From the NCBI GenBank assembly GCA_002007465.1, contig LNAC01000135.1:2202420-2266419 (forward strand): 64,000 nucleotides of DNA. Direction: 5' to 3'. Within the stretch, counting starts at the first letter, position 1. Every line of letters starts with the position of its first letter. The notes beneath the pieces were generated by a model. It worked only from the letters and a program-made list of their open reading frames with translations, was not told the origin of the DNA and did no database searches. Below are positions 1 through 27,600 of the stretch, in pieces. The DNA is from Ailurus styani (lineage: Eukaryota; Chordata; Mammalia; Carnivora; Ailuridae). Both the position numbers and the translations under genes were made by a program.

Positions 1-11
1 CTGATTTTTAG

Positions 12-1398
<1,387 letters not shown>

Positions 1399-1710
1399 TC
1401 TTGAGCTGGATTTCTATTTAAAGATATCTCAAGATTAAAGATACTAGTCGCCTGCTATAAGGCATGGAATAGTTTTTACTTTTACAGGAAAAGCTTTTAA
1501 AAAAGAGTTTTTTAATGATTAAGGAAAAACTCATTTATCTAAGATTTTATTGCCACTTTTCTAAAAATTATATTTAAAATTGTAATCAAAATGTATCTGG
1601 TTTGTAAATATGTTTATTTTGTACCTAATGCTTGTAAATTATTAGTCTGCAGATATTAAATGACTGTATCATGTTGGGCTTAATAAAGAATTTATGCAGT
1701 ACCATTTAAT
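1399..1710 (+). other. BBS5: BBS5 3' UTR
   Basis: AT-rich sequence following the TGA, up to the expected cleavage region 15-25 bases beyond the AATAAA at 1682. No repeat recognised inside it. Confidence 0.7.
1682..1687 (+). terminator. BBS5: BBS5 polyadenylation signal AATAAA
   Basis: Canonical AATAAA about 285 bases after the BBS5 stop. The downstream 1708-1722 stretch (aatgttttgaaagt) is T/G-rich as expected for a cleavage-factor site. Confidence 0.75.
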
Positions 1711-2107
1711 GTTTTGAAAGTATTATTTAAAAGAATAAGACTATTCTTACGGAGTAATCAAAATACTGCCTTTTTAATTATAAAAATATGATTTAAATAA
1801 ATTATCAAATAGCTCCAAATGTAACCCAACTCTAATATAAATTGTAACTCTTAAACTTGTCATGTTTAAATGACCATTTCTGTAAAACCTAAAAATTATC
1901 GTTAACTCTGGAGTGTATCAACCCCTATGTAATGTTTTGGGCACTATCTTATAAATAATTTCAATATAGTATTGGCAAGAATTCATTTATTTTGTAAGGA
2001 TATAGTTTTAAATAGTTAGTAAATAAATTGTTCATTTATTGACTTTCTCCTTGTTTGTACTCACTGAAAAACCTCTTTGAAGTTTTCAAAAAAAATAGGG
2101 TATTCTC

Positions 2108-2110
<3 letters not shown>

Positions 2111-2155
<45 letters not shown>

Positions 2156-2156
2156 N
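2111..2156. repeat. 44-base poly-T run ending at an ambiguous base (N)
   Basis: Forty-four consecutive T residues (2111-2154), then a and N at 2156. It looks like the A-tail of a minus-strand retroelement, but no SINE body follows directly. The N shows that the assembly was uncertain here, so length and neighbouring sequence are unreliable. Confidence 0.85.
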
Positions 2157-2247
2157 TTGGTTAGCTACAATTTGGCAACTTCTCTGGCATCCCTGTTTTT
2201 TGCTACTGCTTTGGTATAAAAAAAACATTGTAAGGAACCTTTGTCAA

Positions 2248-2447
2248 GGGGCGCTTGGATGGCTCAGTGGATTAAAGCCTCTGCCTTCAGCTCAGGTCAT
2301 GATCTCAGGGTCCTGAGATCGAGGCCTGCATGGGGCTCCCTGCTCGAGCAGGGAGCCCGCTTCCTCCTCTCTGCCTGCCTCTCAGCTTACTTGTGATCTC
2401 TCTCTCTCTGTCAAATAAATAAATAAATAATCTTAAAAAATAAAAAG
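2248..2447 (+). mobile_element. CAN-SINE (tRNA-derived SINE)
   Basis: Head gcgcttggatggctcagtgg, central 'aggtcatgatctcagggtcctgagatc', CT-rich part and A-rich tail aaataaataaataatctt. Intergenic between BBS5 and KLHL41. Confidence 0.9.
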
Positions 2448-3366
2448 GAAAGGAGTTGTACATTTTTAAGAGATGGGTTTATAATAAACAACCTACATTA
2501 AGGGGGATAAAGAGGGTTGTTTGAAAATTTTACACAGATCACAAAATGCTGCCAGGAATATGTTTAAATAGTTTTTGAAGCAAAACAGACTTTATAATTG
2601 CTGACTAGTAAGGAATCTCAAATGTCATATCATGGTGTTTGCATCTGACTCACTAATCTTTTCAAATGTTAGTTGTTAACGAGTAGAGAGAAATGAGTCA
2701 TTTATTGTTTAAACAAGGGAGCAGCTGTTAGTTTCTTCTAGTGTGTTAAAACCTTTAGTGACATCTATAAATGGAAAAAAGAGTCAATGAGCTCTTCTTT
2801 CAGCTGTTGTTTTAGCAGCTGACAGTACCTTTGACTTCACTGTGATGTAAAATAAGAGGAAAAAACCTTTACTCATAGAGACCTTGAAGTTTAAAAATAC
2901 ACAATTCACTGATCTGGGGGCATTTATTCATTCGATAAATATTTACAGAGCACATGAGGCCCTGGGCTATAGCATTGAACAAAGCACCCCCCCAAAAAAA
3001 TTCCTGTCTTCAGGGAGCTTATATTCTTTTGAGCAGGTTTAAGAATACCAGACTTTGAAATTATACAGTATTTTCTGCAGCCCCACTGAGTTCAGAAAAT
3101 GTGACCGTATAATTTTGTAATAAAATAATTCCTAAAGAGGTATGTATGATGTCATCTGCATATAAACAAAGGATCGATTTTTTTCCAAATCATGACTTCT
3201 GCATTCTGTAATTAATAGGGTGTTCTATTACAATCGACAACTTAGATTATTATTTCAGTTATATTTTTTTTTTCGCTTGAATAGGCTTGTTCCGAATTAT
3301 GCAAGTGATACAGCACTTCTTCCTGATTTTGTTGTGTTCTGTTTGCTGTTTTTTGTTTTGTTTGTT

Positions 3367-3562
3367 TAAGATTTTATTTATTTATTTATTTGACAGAGAG
3401 AGAGAGACACAGCAAGAGAGGGAACACAAGTAGGGGGAGTGGGAGAGGGAGAAGCAGACTTCTCACCAAGCAGGGAGCCTGATGCCAGGCTCAACTCCAG
3501 CACCCCAGGATCATGACCTGAGCCGAAGGCAGATGCTTAACAACTGAGCCACCCAGGCTCCC
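3367..3562 (-). mobile_element. CAN-SINE, antisense
   Basis: Reverse-complement SINE: aagattttatttatttattt tail, GA-rich tract, gatcatgacctgagccgaag and terminal gagccacccagg. Intergenic, about 870 bases upstream of the KLHL41 MEF2-like site. Confidence 0.9.
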
Positions 3563-4362
3563 CTGTTGATAACATTGTTTTCGTGGAGTTACATCTGTTC
3601 TATATTTTAACTTTTTATTTAATTTTTTTCATCTTCAACACTTAAATCAAAGAATATCTTTAGTAATCATATGTGATTTTTTTCTTTACCTAATGTAGAC
3701 TTTTAACTATTTGTTTCTTTCTGAACTTGATTCATTTTAACCTTTTGCCTTTATTCTACTTGTTTTATAATTGTTTGCCACATCAGATCCTTTATAAGAA
3801 AAGCAGGGTATGAATAACTTAAATAAATTTATAATGTAATTAATACTAATTGTAGTTTTTCCACTTAAGGAAAGGATAATTTAGAATGTCTTAGAAAATT
3901 AGCAGTTTCTCTGCATTTATTACTTCAATTATGATGAGGTATTGTTATTAAAGGTTTTTTTAAAACATTATAAGTACCTAAATAGAAGTCTTTAAGTTTC
4001 CTACTTCTCAAAGAAAATTGTAAATACCACTGTTTTGAGTAGAAAAAAAAATTTGTACATAACAGTAATTGGAAAAGGGATTTTGCTTATGAGTATTCAA
4101 GTGAACTCACCTCATATTCTTGACCTTTGCATCATTTATTCAGACAGCCAAGGAGTTTGCCACTAGACCATTTTTAGCGGACTGACTCATTTTTATGATT
4201 CAGTTTTCTGTCAGTGCAATAAACACTTTCTTTAAACATGCCTTTATTGGCATATGTTCTAATGCTTTATGTATTTTGAAGCTTCCCATTTCATTTAAAT
4301 CTCTTGTTTCTTAGCTGTTTCCCTAGTGATTAAAAGTTCCAGTTGTTCCCTTCAATCTATAA

Positions 4363-4368
4363 CAGCTG
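4363..4368 (+). promoter_or_regulatory. E-box CAGCTG upstream of KLHL41
   Basis: CAGCTG is the preferred core of myogenic bHLH factors (MyoD/myogenin). It lies 60 bases upstream of a MEF2-type site and about 200 bases upstream of the KLHL41 ATG, fitting a striated-muscle promoter. Function is inferred from motif and position only. Confidence 0.45.
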
Positions 4369-4418
4369 CAGGAACAACTCTTCTTTCCAAACTAGCTCTC
4401 CTGAATTCCCGTTGTTAG

Positions 4419-18869
<14,451 letters not shown>

Positions 18870-19390
18870 ACAGGGAGGTGAAAAAACACAATAGAATGGG
18901 ATGTGTTTTGTTTGGAAATAGGGCTTTAATTTATTGTTTTTCAAAAGCCTATGCAGAGATTCATGTAGAAATTATTCACTAAATTACTGTCCATGAGGTT
19001 AGCAGTGGGCATCAAAACCTCAAAGTCATTGAAATCTTCAGTGTAATGATCATCGTTTAAAACCATTTTCTAGTAAGAAATTAAATATTAAGTTGAATGG
19101 ATTATGCTTTGTTAATCTGTCTCAATTGTAAAGGTTTCTAAATTTGAGTTGTTTACTAATTCTTTGACTTGCATTGTTACAGTAACTTTACACTCATTTT
19201 CTATTATAAATTAAATTGGAATGAAATATGTACATCTACATTTTTTTAATGTTTAAAGTGTCAAATATCACTTCCCTTGTGCTTTAAGATATGACAAGAA
19301 TCCTATGCATTATGTTAAAGATTACGTGCCATGAGGAAACTTTGGAAATGCTTTTTAAGAAGTATAATAAATGGGTCTCATTTGAAGGGG
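18870..19390 (+). other. KLHL41: KLHL41 3' UTR
   Basis: About 500 AT-rich bases from the stop to the AATAAA at 19366. No repeats recognised. Confidence 0.75.
19366..19371 (+). terminator. KLHL41: KLHL41 polyadenylation signal AATAAA
   Basis: Canonical AATAAA (agtataataaatggg) about 500 bases past the stop. Cleavage is expected near 19385-19395. Confidence 0.7.
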
Positions 19391-19583
19391 AAAAATCTCT
19401 AAGTAGTCAAATTCAAGTGATCTTTTTCCTCCATTCCTTTTGTGATACTAGTATATTGTGATTTAAATCAAACTTAATTTTTTTTTTAATTAAAAACCAG
19501 TAAACCACAGTCTTCAAGTTCCTAACTACAGTATCCGTGGTAGAAGGGTTAAGGATTGTCCTTAGGAAATGAATCGATTCTTT

Positions 19584-19805
19584 AAATTGCTGGGCATTGG
19601 GCACCTGGGTGGCTCACTGGGTTAGGCTTCTGCCTTTGGCTCAGGTCATGATCTCAGGGTCCTGGGATCTAGCCTTGCATCGGGCTCTCTGCTCAGCAGG
19701 GAGCCTGCTTCCCCCTCTCTCTCTGCCTGCTTCTCTACTTGTGATTTCTGTCTCTCTCAAGTAAATAAATAAAGTCTTTAATAAATAAATAAATTGCTGG
19801 GCATT
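19584..19805 (+). mobile_element. CAN-SINE with 15-bp TSD
   Basis: Body 19599-19790. Perfect TSD aaattgctgggcatt at 19584-19598 and 19791-19805. In the KLHL41-FASTKD1 intergenic region. Confidence 0.94.
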
Positions 19806-20065
19806 AGTTGGGGCCAGTAAGTGTACTGGAGGAGGGTATGTATTTGTTGGTGTAAGTTTTATCTATATTTTCCATGAAAGAGCTACCTATTTGCAAATTT
19901 CCGATAGAAAGGTGACAGTATCATTGCATCTTCTGGGATGTGAAACACCATATTTAAGATGTTGTTCTTAGTGTACACACTAAGTTCACACCTCAGTCTG
20001 TCCACAACCATCGATGCTTTCATAGATATGTTTGACTTCTATCCTTACACATCTTATTTTCTGAA

Positions 20066-20139
20066 AAACCTGACTTGGACCCCTGGAACAAATAATAATA
20101 GTAATAAAAAACAAAAAACAAAAACAAACCTGACTTGGA
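20066..20139 (+). mobile_element. Minimal (46-bp) retrotransposed insertion with 14-bp TSD
   Basis: aaacctgacttgga at 20066-20079 is repeated at 20126-20139. Between them are 46 bases, cccctggaacaaataat followed by A-rich sequence, which look like the last bases and tail of an L1. Confidence 0.75.
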
Positions 20140-20409
20140 ACTAATTTGGAATGTTCCCTTATTACTTGTCAAGTAATTTCATAAAGAAAAGATGAGTGTT
20201 CATATAGGTTTATTGTCTTTACCGTAAATATGGGAATTTCCCCAAAAAAACAGTTTTCCTTTGGATCTCTGAAGTAGAATGCTGGGAACTTTTCTGTATG
20301 ACAAATACTGCCCTAGACTATACTGCTATTATACAATCAACAAATCCTGAGGGTGGGAAACTCCACAGGTTTTTCAGCAGATACACTGAAAGAGAAAAGG
20401 TAAATTAAC

Positions 20410-20625
20410 ACAGGGGAGGAGCGGGCGCCTGGGTGGCTCAGTGGGTTAAAGCCTCTGCCTTCAGCTCAGGTCATGATCTCAGGGTCCTGGGATCAAGGCC
20501 CGCATCGGGCTCTCTGCTCTGTGGGGAGCCTGCTTCCTCCTCTCTCTCTCTGCCTACTTGCGATCTCTCTATCTGTGTCAAATAAATAATAAATAAAATT
20601 AAAAAAAAAAAGACAGGGGAGGAGC
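20410..20625 (+). mobile_element. Young CAN-SINE with 13-bp TSD
   Basis: Body 20423-20612 with the near-consensus head gggcgcctgggtggctcagt. Perfect TSD acaggggaggagc at 20410-20422 and 20613-20625. Confidence 0.94.
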
Positions 20626-20715
20626 AAATTATGGTGTCTATAGAGATGCAAACCTGAGTGATAAAACTGTTAGAGGAAGTGCTTACTTTAAAGGCAGGAT
20701 AGTGGTTACTTTTGG

Positions 20716-20790
20716 GGACCCAGGGAACCCTGGGATTGTGACCTGAGCTGAAGGTTGACACTTAACCCACTGAGCCACGCAGGCGTCCCG
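20716..20790 (-). mobile_element. Partial CAN-SINE, antisense
   Basis: Only the tRNA-like head region survives: ggattgtgacctgagctgaag ... cactgagccacgcaggcg. The tail half is missing. Confidence 0.7.
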
Positions 20791-21100
20791 CCAAGTAACG
20801 ATATTTTAAACAAGGTACTTCAAAACCTAAATCAAATATCAACAGACCAAAACCTGTGCAGGACACATGTTTTATAGTTATGCTTAAGACTCAAGGCACT
20901 CTGGCTACCAACTTATTTAGGGACAGAATCAACTTAGAGGGTCATGAAGTCAGAAGATAGCACATTTCAGATGCTAATTACCTGCACTGGCACTAGGTGG
21001 CCTAAGGATAGTTACTACACAGCTTTCTGCCCAGCACAAATATATCACTCTTGGAAGAAAGGCTAGGGATTATATCACATAGGAGGCCTTTAGTAATTAT

Positions 21101-21106
21101 TTTATT
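21101..21106 (-). terminator. Candidate FASTKD1 polyadenylation signal
   Basis: TTTATT on the plus strand gives AATAAA on the FASTKD1 strand, about 455 bases past the stop. A nearer candidate is at 21423-21428 (about 130 bases past the stop). The sequence alone does not decide between them. Confidence 0.3.
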
Positions 21107-21245
21107 GAATAAATGTGTTGTAAAACAAGAGAAAATCATTAAAAAGCTACAAGTTCCTTATATTAATAATTTTTATACAATTTCCCAACCAGATAGTAAA
21201 GAAGTATTAGAAAAAGTAAAATATTTATTTTATTTTTAAATTTTT

Positions 21246-21415
21246 AAAAAGATTTTATTTATTTATTTGAGAGACAGCATGAGAGGGAAGAAGGCAAAGG
21301 GAGAAGCAGACTCCCCGATGAGCAGGGAGCCCAACGTGAGACTCAATCCTGGGACTCCAGGATCACGACCTGGGCCGAAGGCACTTGCTTAACCAACTGA
21401 GCCACCCAGGCACCC
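21246..21415 (-). mobile_element. CAN-SINE, antisense
   Basis: Tail aaagattttatttatttattt, GA tract, 'gatcacgacctgggccgaagg' and end gagccacccaggcaccc. Probably inside or just beyond the FASTKD1 3' UTR. Confidence 0.88.
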
Positions 21416-21559
21416 GTGTTTGTTTATTTTAATAGGTATTCAGCTGACCTTGAAATCAGTCAATTCTGTACTATTATTTTTTCATTGAGTCAGGGCACAC
21501 AATTAAAATAAGTTCAATTGTGACACACCATCATCACTAATTGTAAATAAGAACTACAA

Positions 21560-21655
21560 TCACAATTTGCCTTCGCCAAATATACGTTCTCTCAGGTAGT
21601 CCATCCGAGCTTCCTTTGTTGACAATGCCATAGAGTTCCATTCAAAATGTGGGAT
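21560..21655 (-). CDS. FASTKD1: FASTKD1 coding exon 14 (end of RAP domain)
   Basis: Residues 801-831: [20 protein letters not shown] ... IFGEGKL, TGA at 21562-21560. The acceptor on the minus strand is cttattttacag. Confidence 0.95.
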   Translation of the reverse strand: MPHFEWNSMALSTKEARMDYLRERIFGEGKL

Positions 21656-24600
21656 CTGTAAAATAAGTCATGTATTTTGAAAGAAAGTTTTAAAACAACA
21701 ACAAAAAGACATCAGGAAAGACTTGTAAGCACCACTGAACCAAGCTGTGGGAACCTGTGAAATTAGTTTACATAAGCATAAGCCATTTTTAGAAGCCAAG
21801 TTGATCCTTCTTCCCGATAAAGCCTAGACACCTACTTCTTCCTCACAGCTCCTTTTATCCTCCTAGTCCTACAATACCAACAGTAGACAGTTTTTCCTAT
21901 GTACATTTCCAACATACATACACTAGCCTTTTTCTCTTGTATCTCTACCCATCCGCATAGTGCCTCTCTCTTGTAAAATAAATAAAAAAACCAACAGATC
22001 TTCTATAGAAAATTAAATGATTTTTATTTACTATTCAAGAAAACTGGGGGATGTTCTGTTTCAGAGACATTTTAATAAAACGTTATTTTAATATTAAAAA
22101 GTAATTCTAGAACTTTCACATTAAAAGGGAACATATACTGGATAGACCTAGAGAGTATAATGCTAAGTTAAATAAGTCAGAGAAAGACAAATACCATATA
22201 ACTTCATTTATATGTGGTTAAGAAACAAAACAAATGAACAAAGAAAAAGAGAGACCAAAAAAAGACTCTTAATAAGAGAACAGACCGTGGTTGTCCAGGA
22301 GAGGGTCGGAGTGGGGAAATAGATGAGTGGATTAAGAGGTACAAAGTTACACTTGCAAAATAAATAAGTCACAGAGATAAAAAGTAGAGCACAGGGAATA
22401 TAGTCCATAAGATTGAAAAAATGTTTGGTGACAGATGATCACAACACTTAAATCGTGGTGAAACTAAGTAACGTAGGGAACTGTTGAACCCTTATATTGT
22501 ATAGCTGAAACGCATATAACACTGTATGTTAATTATACTCCAATTTTTAAAAAAGGAAACACATGTACAGCCAGCTTTCTGGGTTTTTTTAGAGACTGAA
22601 TTACAGGACTATTTCATACCTGAATTACGCGATAGCCCAAAATTTCCAACTGTCGTTTTTGCATAGCAGATTTTCCTTTTAAGTGAGGGATGTTTCTACA
22701 AAAAGCTCTTGAATCCAAAAATTCCAGAGCAATCCTACAGAAGACAAAAAAATATTTACTTCTGAAATCAAAATGAGAAACAATAATTACAAGCCTTTCA
22801 GGAACAAAGTTGCACCTTTATAAATTAACAAAAGCCAAATGAATATAAATGAATATGTTATTTTTCTACTTAAATTAGTAATTGATGACAAGTAAGCTTA
22901 TTCATTAGAATTTACACCAAATTACAGTAAAAATCTCCATGCTTTCATTCATTTCCTTGTCCAATATATATTTATTATGCAACTACCATATGGAAGACAC
23001 TGTGAGGGATACAAACATAAAGAGACATAGCTTACAGTCTAACAGAATATGCGATACATCTTAAGTAACTGCAATACAGTGTAGGAAGAGGTTAAGTGCT
23101 ACTGGACAAGTGGAGAGATAGGGGAGCTCCAAAGATACTATTTGCTTAGGACAATGAGAAGGTCAGCACTTTAGTTAGAGAACTGCCAGGCATTGGAGAG
23201 CAAAGGACAGACATAAAGGCTGAATGCAAAGAAAAGCAAAGCCACAGAGGCACAATGCAGGAGATAAATGAGGAACAGATTCTCCTACAATCGATCCTTG
23301 ATAACTGAGTTCATTAAATTATGCCAAACTTAAGTTTAACTAGCAAAATCCAAAACTAAGAAGCAAGTTACCTTTCAGCTCCTGGTGGCAGTCTTGATCC
23401 AGTTATTTGGGTATTTGATTCCCAGGGTGTTTCTGGCAGTCTTCCCAAGGTTATATTGTGGCTTCCATATGGAAGAGCTTTTTTTCCTTTATCCAAGATA
23501 CACTCAAAATCTATAAGTACAGGAATCAACAGTATGAATTAAGTAAATTCTTACAGGTGAAAGCTTAAGATACATTTTAAATTTGTATACATATAGCAAT
23601 ATATATGTGTATACATATCTTTCATATGTGTGAAAGAATGATGGACACCTTCCTAATTATCCAACCTGTTTTAAAAGATCTGGTCCAATGGCACCTTTCT
23701 TTGAAAATCAATCAATAAAAAACCAGCAAGTATTACTAAACTATATTTAGCATGGAGTTATATTTAGTGCTGATATACGCCAAGTAACATTAAGAGTTTT
23801 ATTTTAATCCTCTTAAATCTCTTGGTAGCATTTGGAGGAAGCTAAACCTAGTCATCTGAAAACTAGTAAGGGCAAAGATTCAAACATGTATCCTGTCTTT
23901 CCTGTATGAACTGTACATAAGAGAAGCTAAATAGTTAATATGGGAAAGTCCTTTTTAGATGAATTCCAGTTAATGTAGAAGAAATGACAGATGTTGAATA
24001 TCACTACTTTACCACCCCTAATGAATAATCAATTTAGACAATACTTTTAATGACTGATAAAATCTATAGGTGAAAAACTGGTAGAACTTTCTAATGGATG
24101 AGATGATGAATCTCTAATATAACAGAAGACAACCAGCACTATATGTCTTTAGATATGATGCAATAAATAGTACATACCACCTATGAAATAGTCTGGGCAA
24201 AACAAACAAACAAACAAAAACCCAACCTGAATTTAACCTGAATCTAATCAAGCCTCTAGATCTAGGGAGTGAGTTACAGGAAAACAAGGGATCCAGAAGC
24301 AGGTTAAGAGATACAACAGAGGTATAACTGAAAAGTCTAGAATGTGAAAAAAAAATTTTTTTTTCAATAAATAAATTGTAAGGGGAAGGGAAAAAGAGAA
24401 AAGGAGAACTCAAAAAGGCCTATCAACCAAATTTAATGTCGGGATCTCAATTTTAACAAATAAACAGTAAAATAAAACATATAAGTCAGCTAAGCATTCA
24501 AACATTGACAAGATATGTGATATTAAGAAATCAATATGAATGGTGGTAGGGGTGATAATAATGGTACTGTAGTTATGTGTCTTTTTAGATAAACATTTTA

Positions 24601-27600
24601 AGATGATATGTGTGATTTGCTTGAAAAGAATCAGGTGGGACTTCGGTAAGTGAGTGCTGGATGGGGTTCATCATACTATTCTATTTTTTGTATATGTTTG
24701 AAATTTTTCTGTAACAAAAACAATTGTAGAAGTATTTAAACCAAGAGAAAAAGAAAAGGACAAATGAAAAAAAGAAACAACGAATGAAAAAGAAAGAGTA
24801 GGTTTAATTATCTGCTTTTTATATATAAGGGAAACTGGGGCACTGAAACAACTTTGAGCTAATTATCAAACATGAAACATAATTCTCTCATTGAGAGAAT
24901 GAATTCTGGAGCTAGAATGCCTAGATCAAATACTGGCTCCACTATTTGACAACTATAACCTTGGGCAAACAATAATGTCTCGGCCTCAATTTCCTTATCT
25001 ATGAAATAGAATAATTTATGTACCTGGTGGGGGCATATAAGTTTATTATATATAAAACACTTAAAACATAATAAAAAATATATAGGTATATCATTTGCTA
25101 TTGCTGCTGTTATATGAAATTGTAGCACTGTTTGGCAGATGCATGTACCAACAAAAAGCCCTAAGGATTAAATAAACCATCACTTACTCAATTCAATGAA
25201 ATACATGTGCAGTCACTAAAAATAATATATATTTCTGAGCACAGAAAAATATTTGCAGTATATAAACACAGCTACATACATTATAGAATAAGCCATTTTT
25301 GGTTTTAAACAAGTCAGCTACAAAAACAGACAGCAAAAGTAAACAATGATTGTATCATCGTAATTTCTCTTTTTTGTTATCTGTTCTTTCTGGTTTTTCT
25401 ATTAGCAATAATCGTGCCTCGGATAAACCTCATTGGCTACGATACTGCCACTGCGCAAAGGTCTTTTTGGTTTTTCTATAAGGACGTATCCTGCAATTTT
25501 TTTTTTAAGCGAGTGTTTTTTTTTAAACCTTAAGCAATGCTTCTAATCCATAGTGATTAATCATACTATTATATTGTCTTAATTATGCTACATCTATATA
25601 CATAAATATTACCAATTAAATTTTAATGATTTATATACATTTCACATAAAAATAAGGCTCCTGACGAAAGGAGCTACAAATATGAACTGGAAATACAATG
25701 GTTTTGGAACAGAGTAATCCTAGTTTCAGTTCTAATTACATGTTATACATGACTTGTTATGCATGATTTTTTTCTCTTCTGTATTTTCCAAATGTTTTAT
25801 ATAGATGTGACTATTTATAGTTTGAAAGAAACATTAACAAAAACAAAACAAAAAGAAAAAACAAAAGAATAGGAATAAAGAGCTGGCTACAGTGCCTGTC
25901 ACAAAGTGGGTGCTCAGTAATTTTAAATTATAAGATGGAATGATGGACCATTTTCATATTCATATTTTAGTGCATTTCCTTCTGTGAACATTATTTTTAC
26001 AGGAGTATATTTTAAAATACAGGTATATTTTTAAAAGTACAGATTAACAGTATACAGATGGTCCCCAACCTATGACTTTTCAACTTTACAATCGTACAAA
26101 AGTGATATGTATTCAATATAGAAACCATACTGTGTATTTTGAATTTGGATCTCTTTTGATTCTGGGCAGCAGTAATGAGGATAAACAGAACTATTCTGTT
26201 TTTCACTTTCAGTACAGTTTTCATAAATTACATGAGATATTCAACACCTTATTGTAAAACAAGCTTTGCGGTAGATGATTTTGCCCAACTGTAGGCTAAT
26301 ATAAGCGTTCTAGGCACATTTAAGGTAGGCTAGGCTAAGCTATGAAGTTCAGCATGTTAGGTGGATTAAAAGCAATTTTTTTCTTTTTTCTTTTTTTAGA
26401 GTGTATGTGTAAGAGCAGGTGCAAGTGGGGGGATGGAGGGGGGGCAGAGGGAGGGGGTGAGAGAGAGTCTCAAGCAGGCTCCACACCCAGCGTGGAGCCC
26501 CAGGAGGGGCTCAATCTCAAAACACTGAGATCATGACCTGAGCCAAAAACCAAGAGTCGGACACTCAACTGACTGAGCCACCCGGGCGCCCCTAAATGCA
26601 TTTTGACTTATAATATTTTCAACTTACAATGGGTTTATTGAGATATAACCCCATGGTAAGTCAAGGAAGATCCCTATCAATCTTTTACAATAATCCTCTT
26701 GCAGAGAGTGCAAATTGTCCCCCAATACCTAATACTTCCCTTCATTTTTAATAATGTAATTCCTAATTCTTAGCTGGGTACATGGCCACCCAGAATGAAA
26801 ACATTTCCTAAACTCACTCATAGCCAAGTATGGCCACAGGCTATAATTAAAAAAGGTATGTGCAATTTCAAGGAACTGTGCTTCAAGGGACACCCTTCCT
26901 TTTCCTTCCCTCCACCTTCTGCTTAGATTACTGATGTGCTAGCTAAAGCAGGAGCCATTTTGGACCATCGAATGGAAGCTACTCATTGAGGTTGTAGTTT
27001 ATAATAAAATAGATGGATCTTGGGATGCTTGGGTGGCTCAATCAGTTAAGCATCTGCCTTCGGCTCAGGTCATGATCCCAGGGTCCTGGAATCAAGTCCT
27101 GAAAGTCCTGAAAAGGGCTCCTTGCTCAGTGGGGAGCTTGCTTCTCCCTCTTCCTCTTCCTGCCCCTCCCCTGCTTGTGCATACTCTGTCAAATAAATAG
27201 AATCTTTAAAAAATAAAATAAAGTAGAAGGATCTTGATCTTTAAGGTTTGTGGAGCTGGTATCCCAGACCTGGATACCTTATGCATATGGGAGAAGGAAA
27301 TAAACTGGGTTAAGTTCCTGTTATTTGTGGATTTTTGTCACTCACAGACAAATGTAATCCTAATGTAAAACCAAACACCTGACAAAATGTGTTTTGTAGT
27401 GCAAGATGAGGGTATAAGTGACGAATCTGGTTCAGTCTTCTGAACACTCAATCTGATCATCCAGCTTCTGCCCAAACATTTCTTCTTCACAAGGCAGCTT
27501 TCAGTTTTTGACAAATCTTTCATAAAATTCTCCTTTTATTGACTTAAAATGATTCCTCTTTTACCATATTTTTAGCCTTGAAATAGATATCTAATTCTTC

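Larger units (their letters stand above)
1711..4362. other. BBS5-KLHL41 intergenic region
   Basis: AT-rich spacer holding the poly-T run at 2111, one forward and one antisense SINE (2248, 3367), and otherwise unique sequence in which I see no open frame or RNA gene. Confidence 0.6.

Noticed and set aside
2077..2316. 79-residue frame with a poly-Phe run
   Set aside because: It is the translated T44 run plus part of a SINE.
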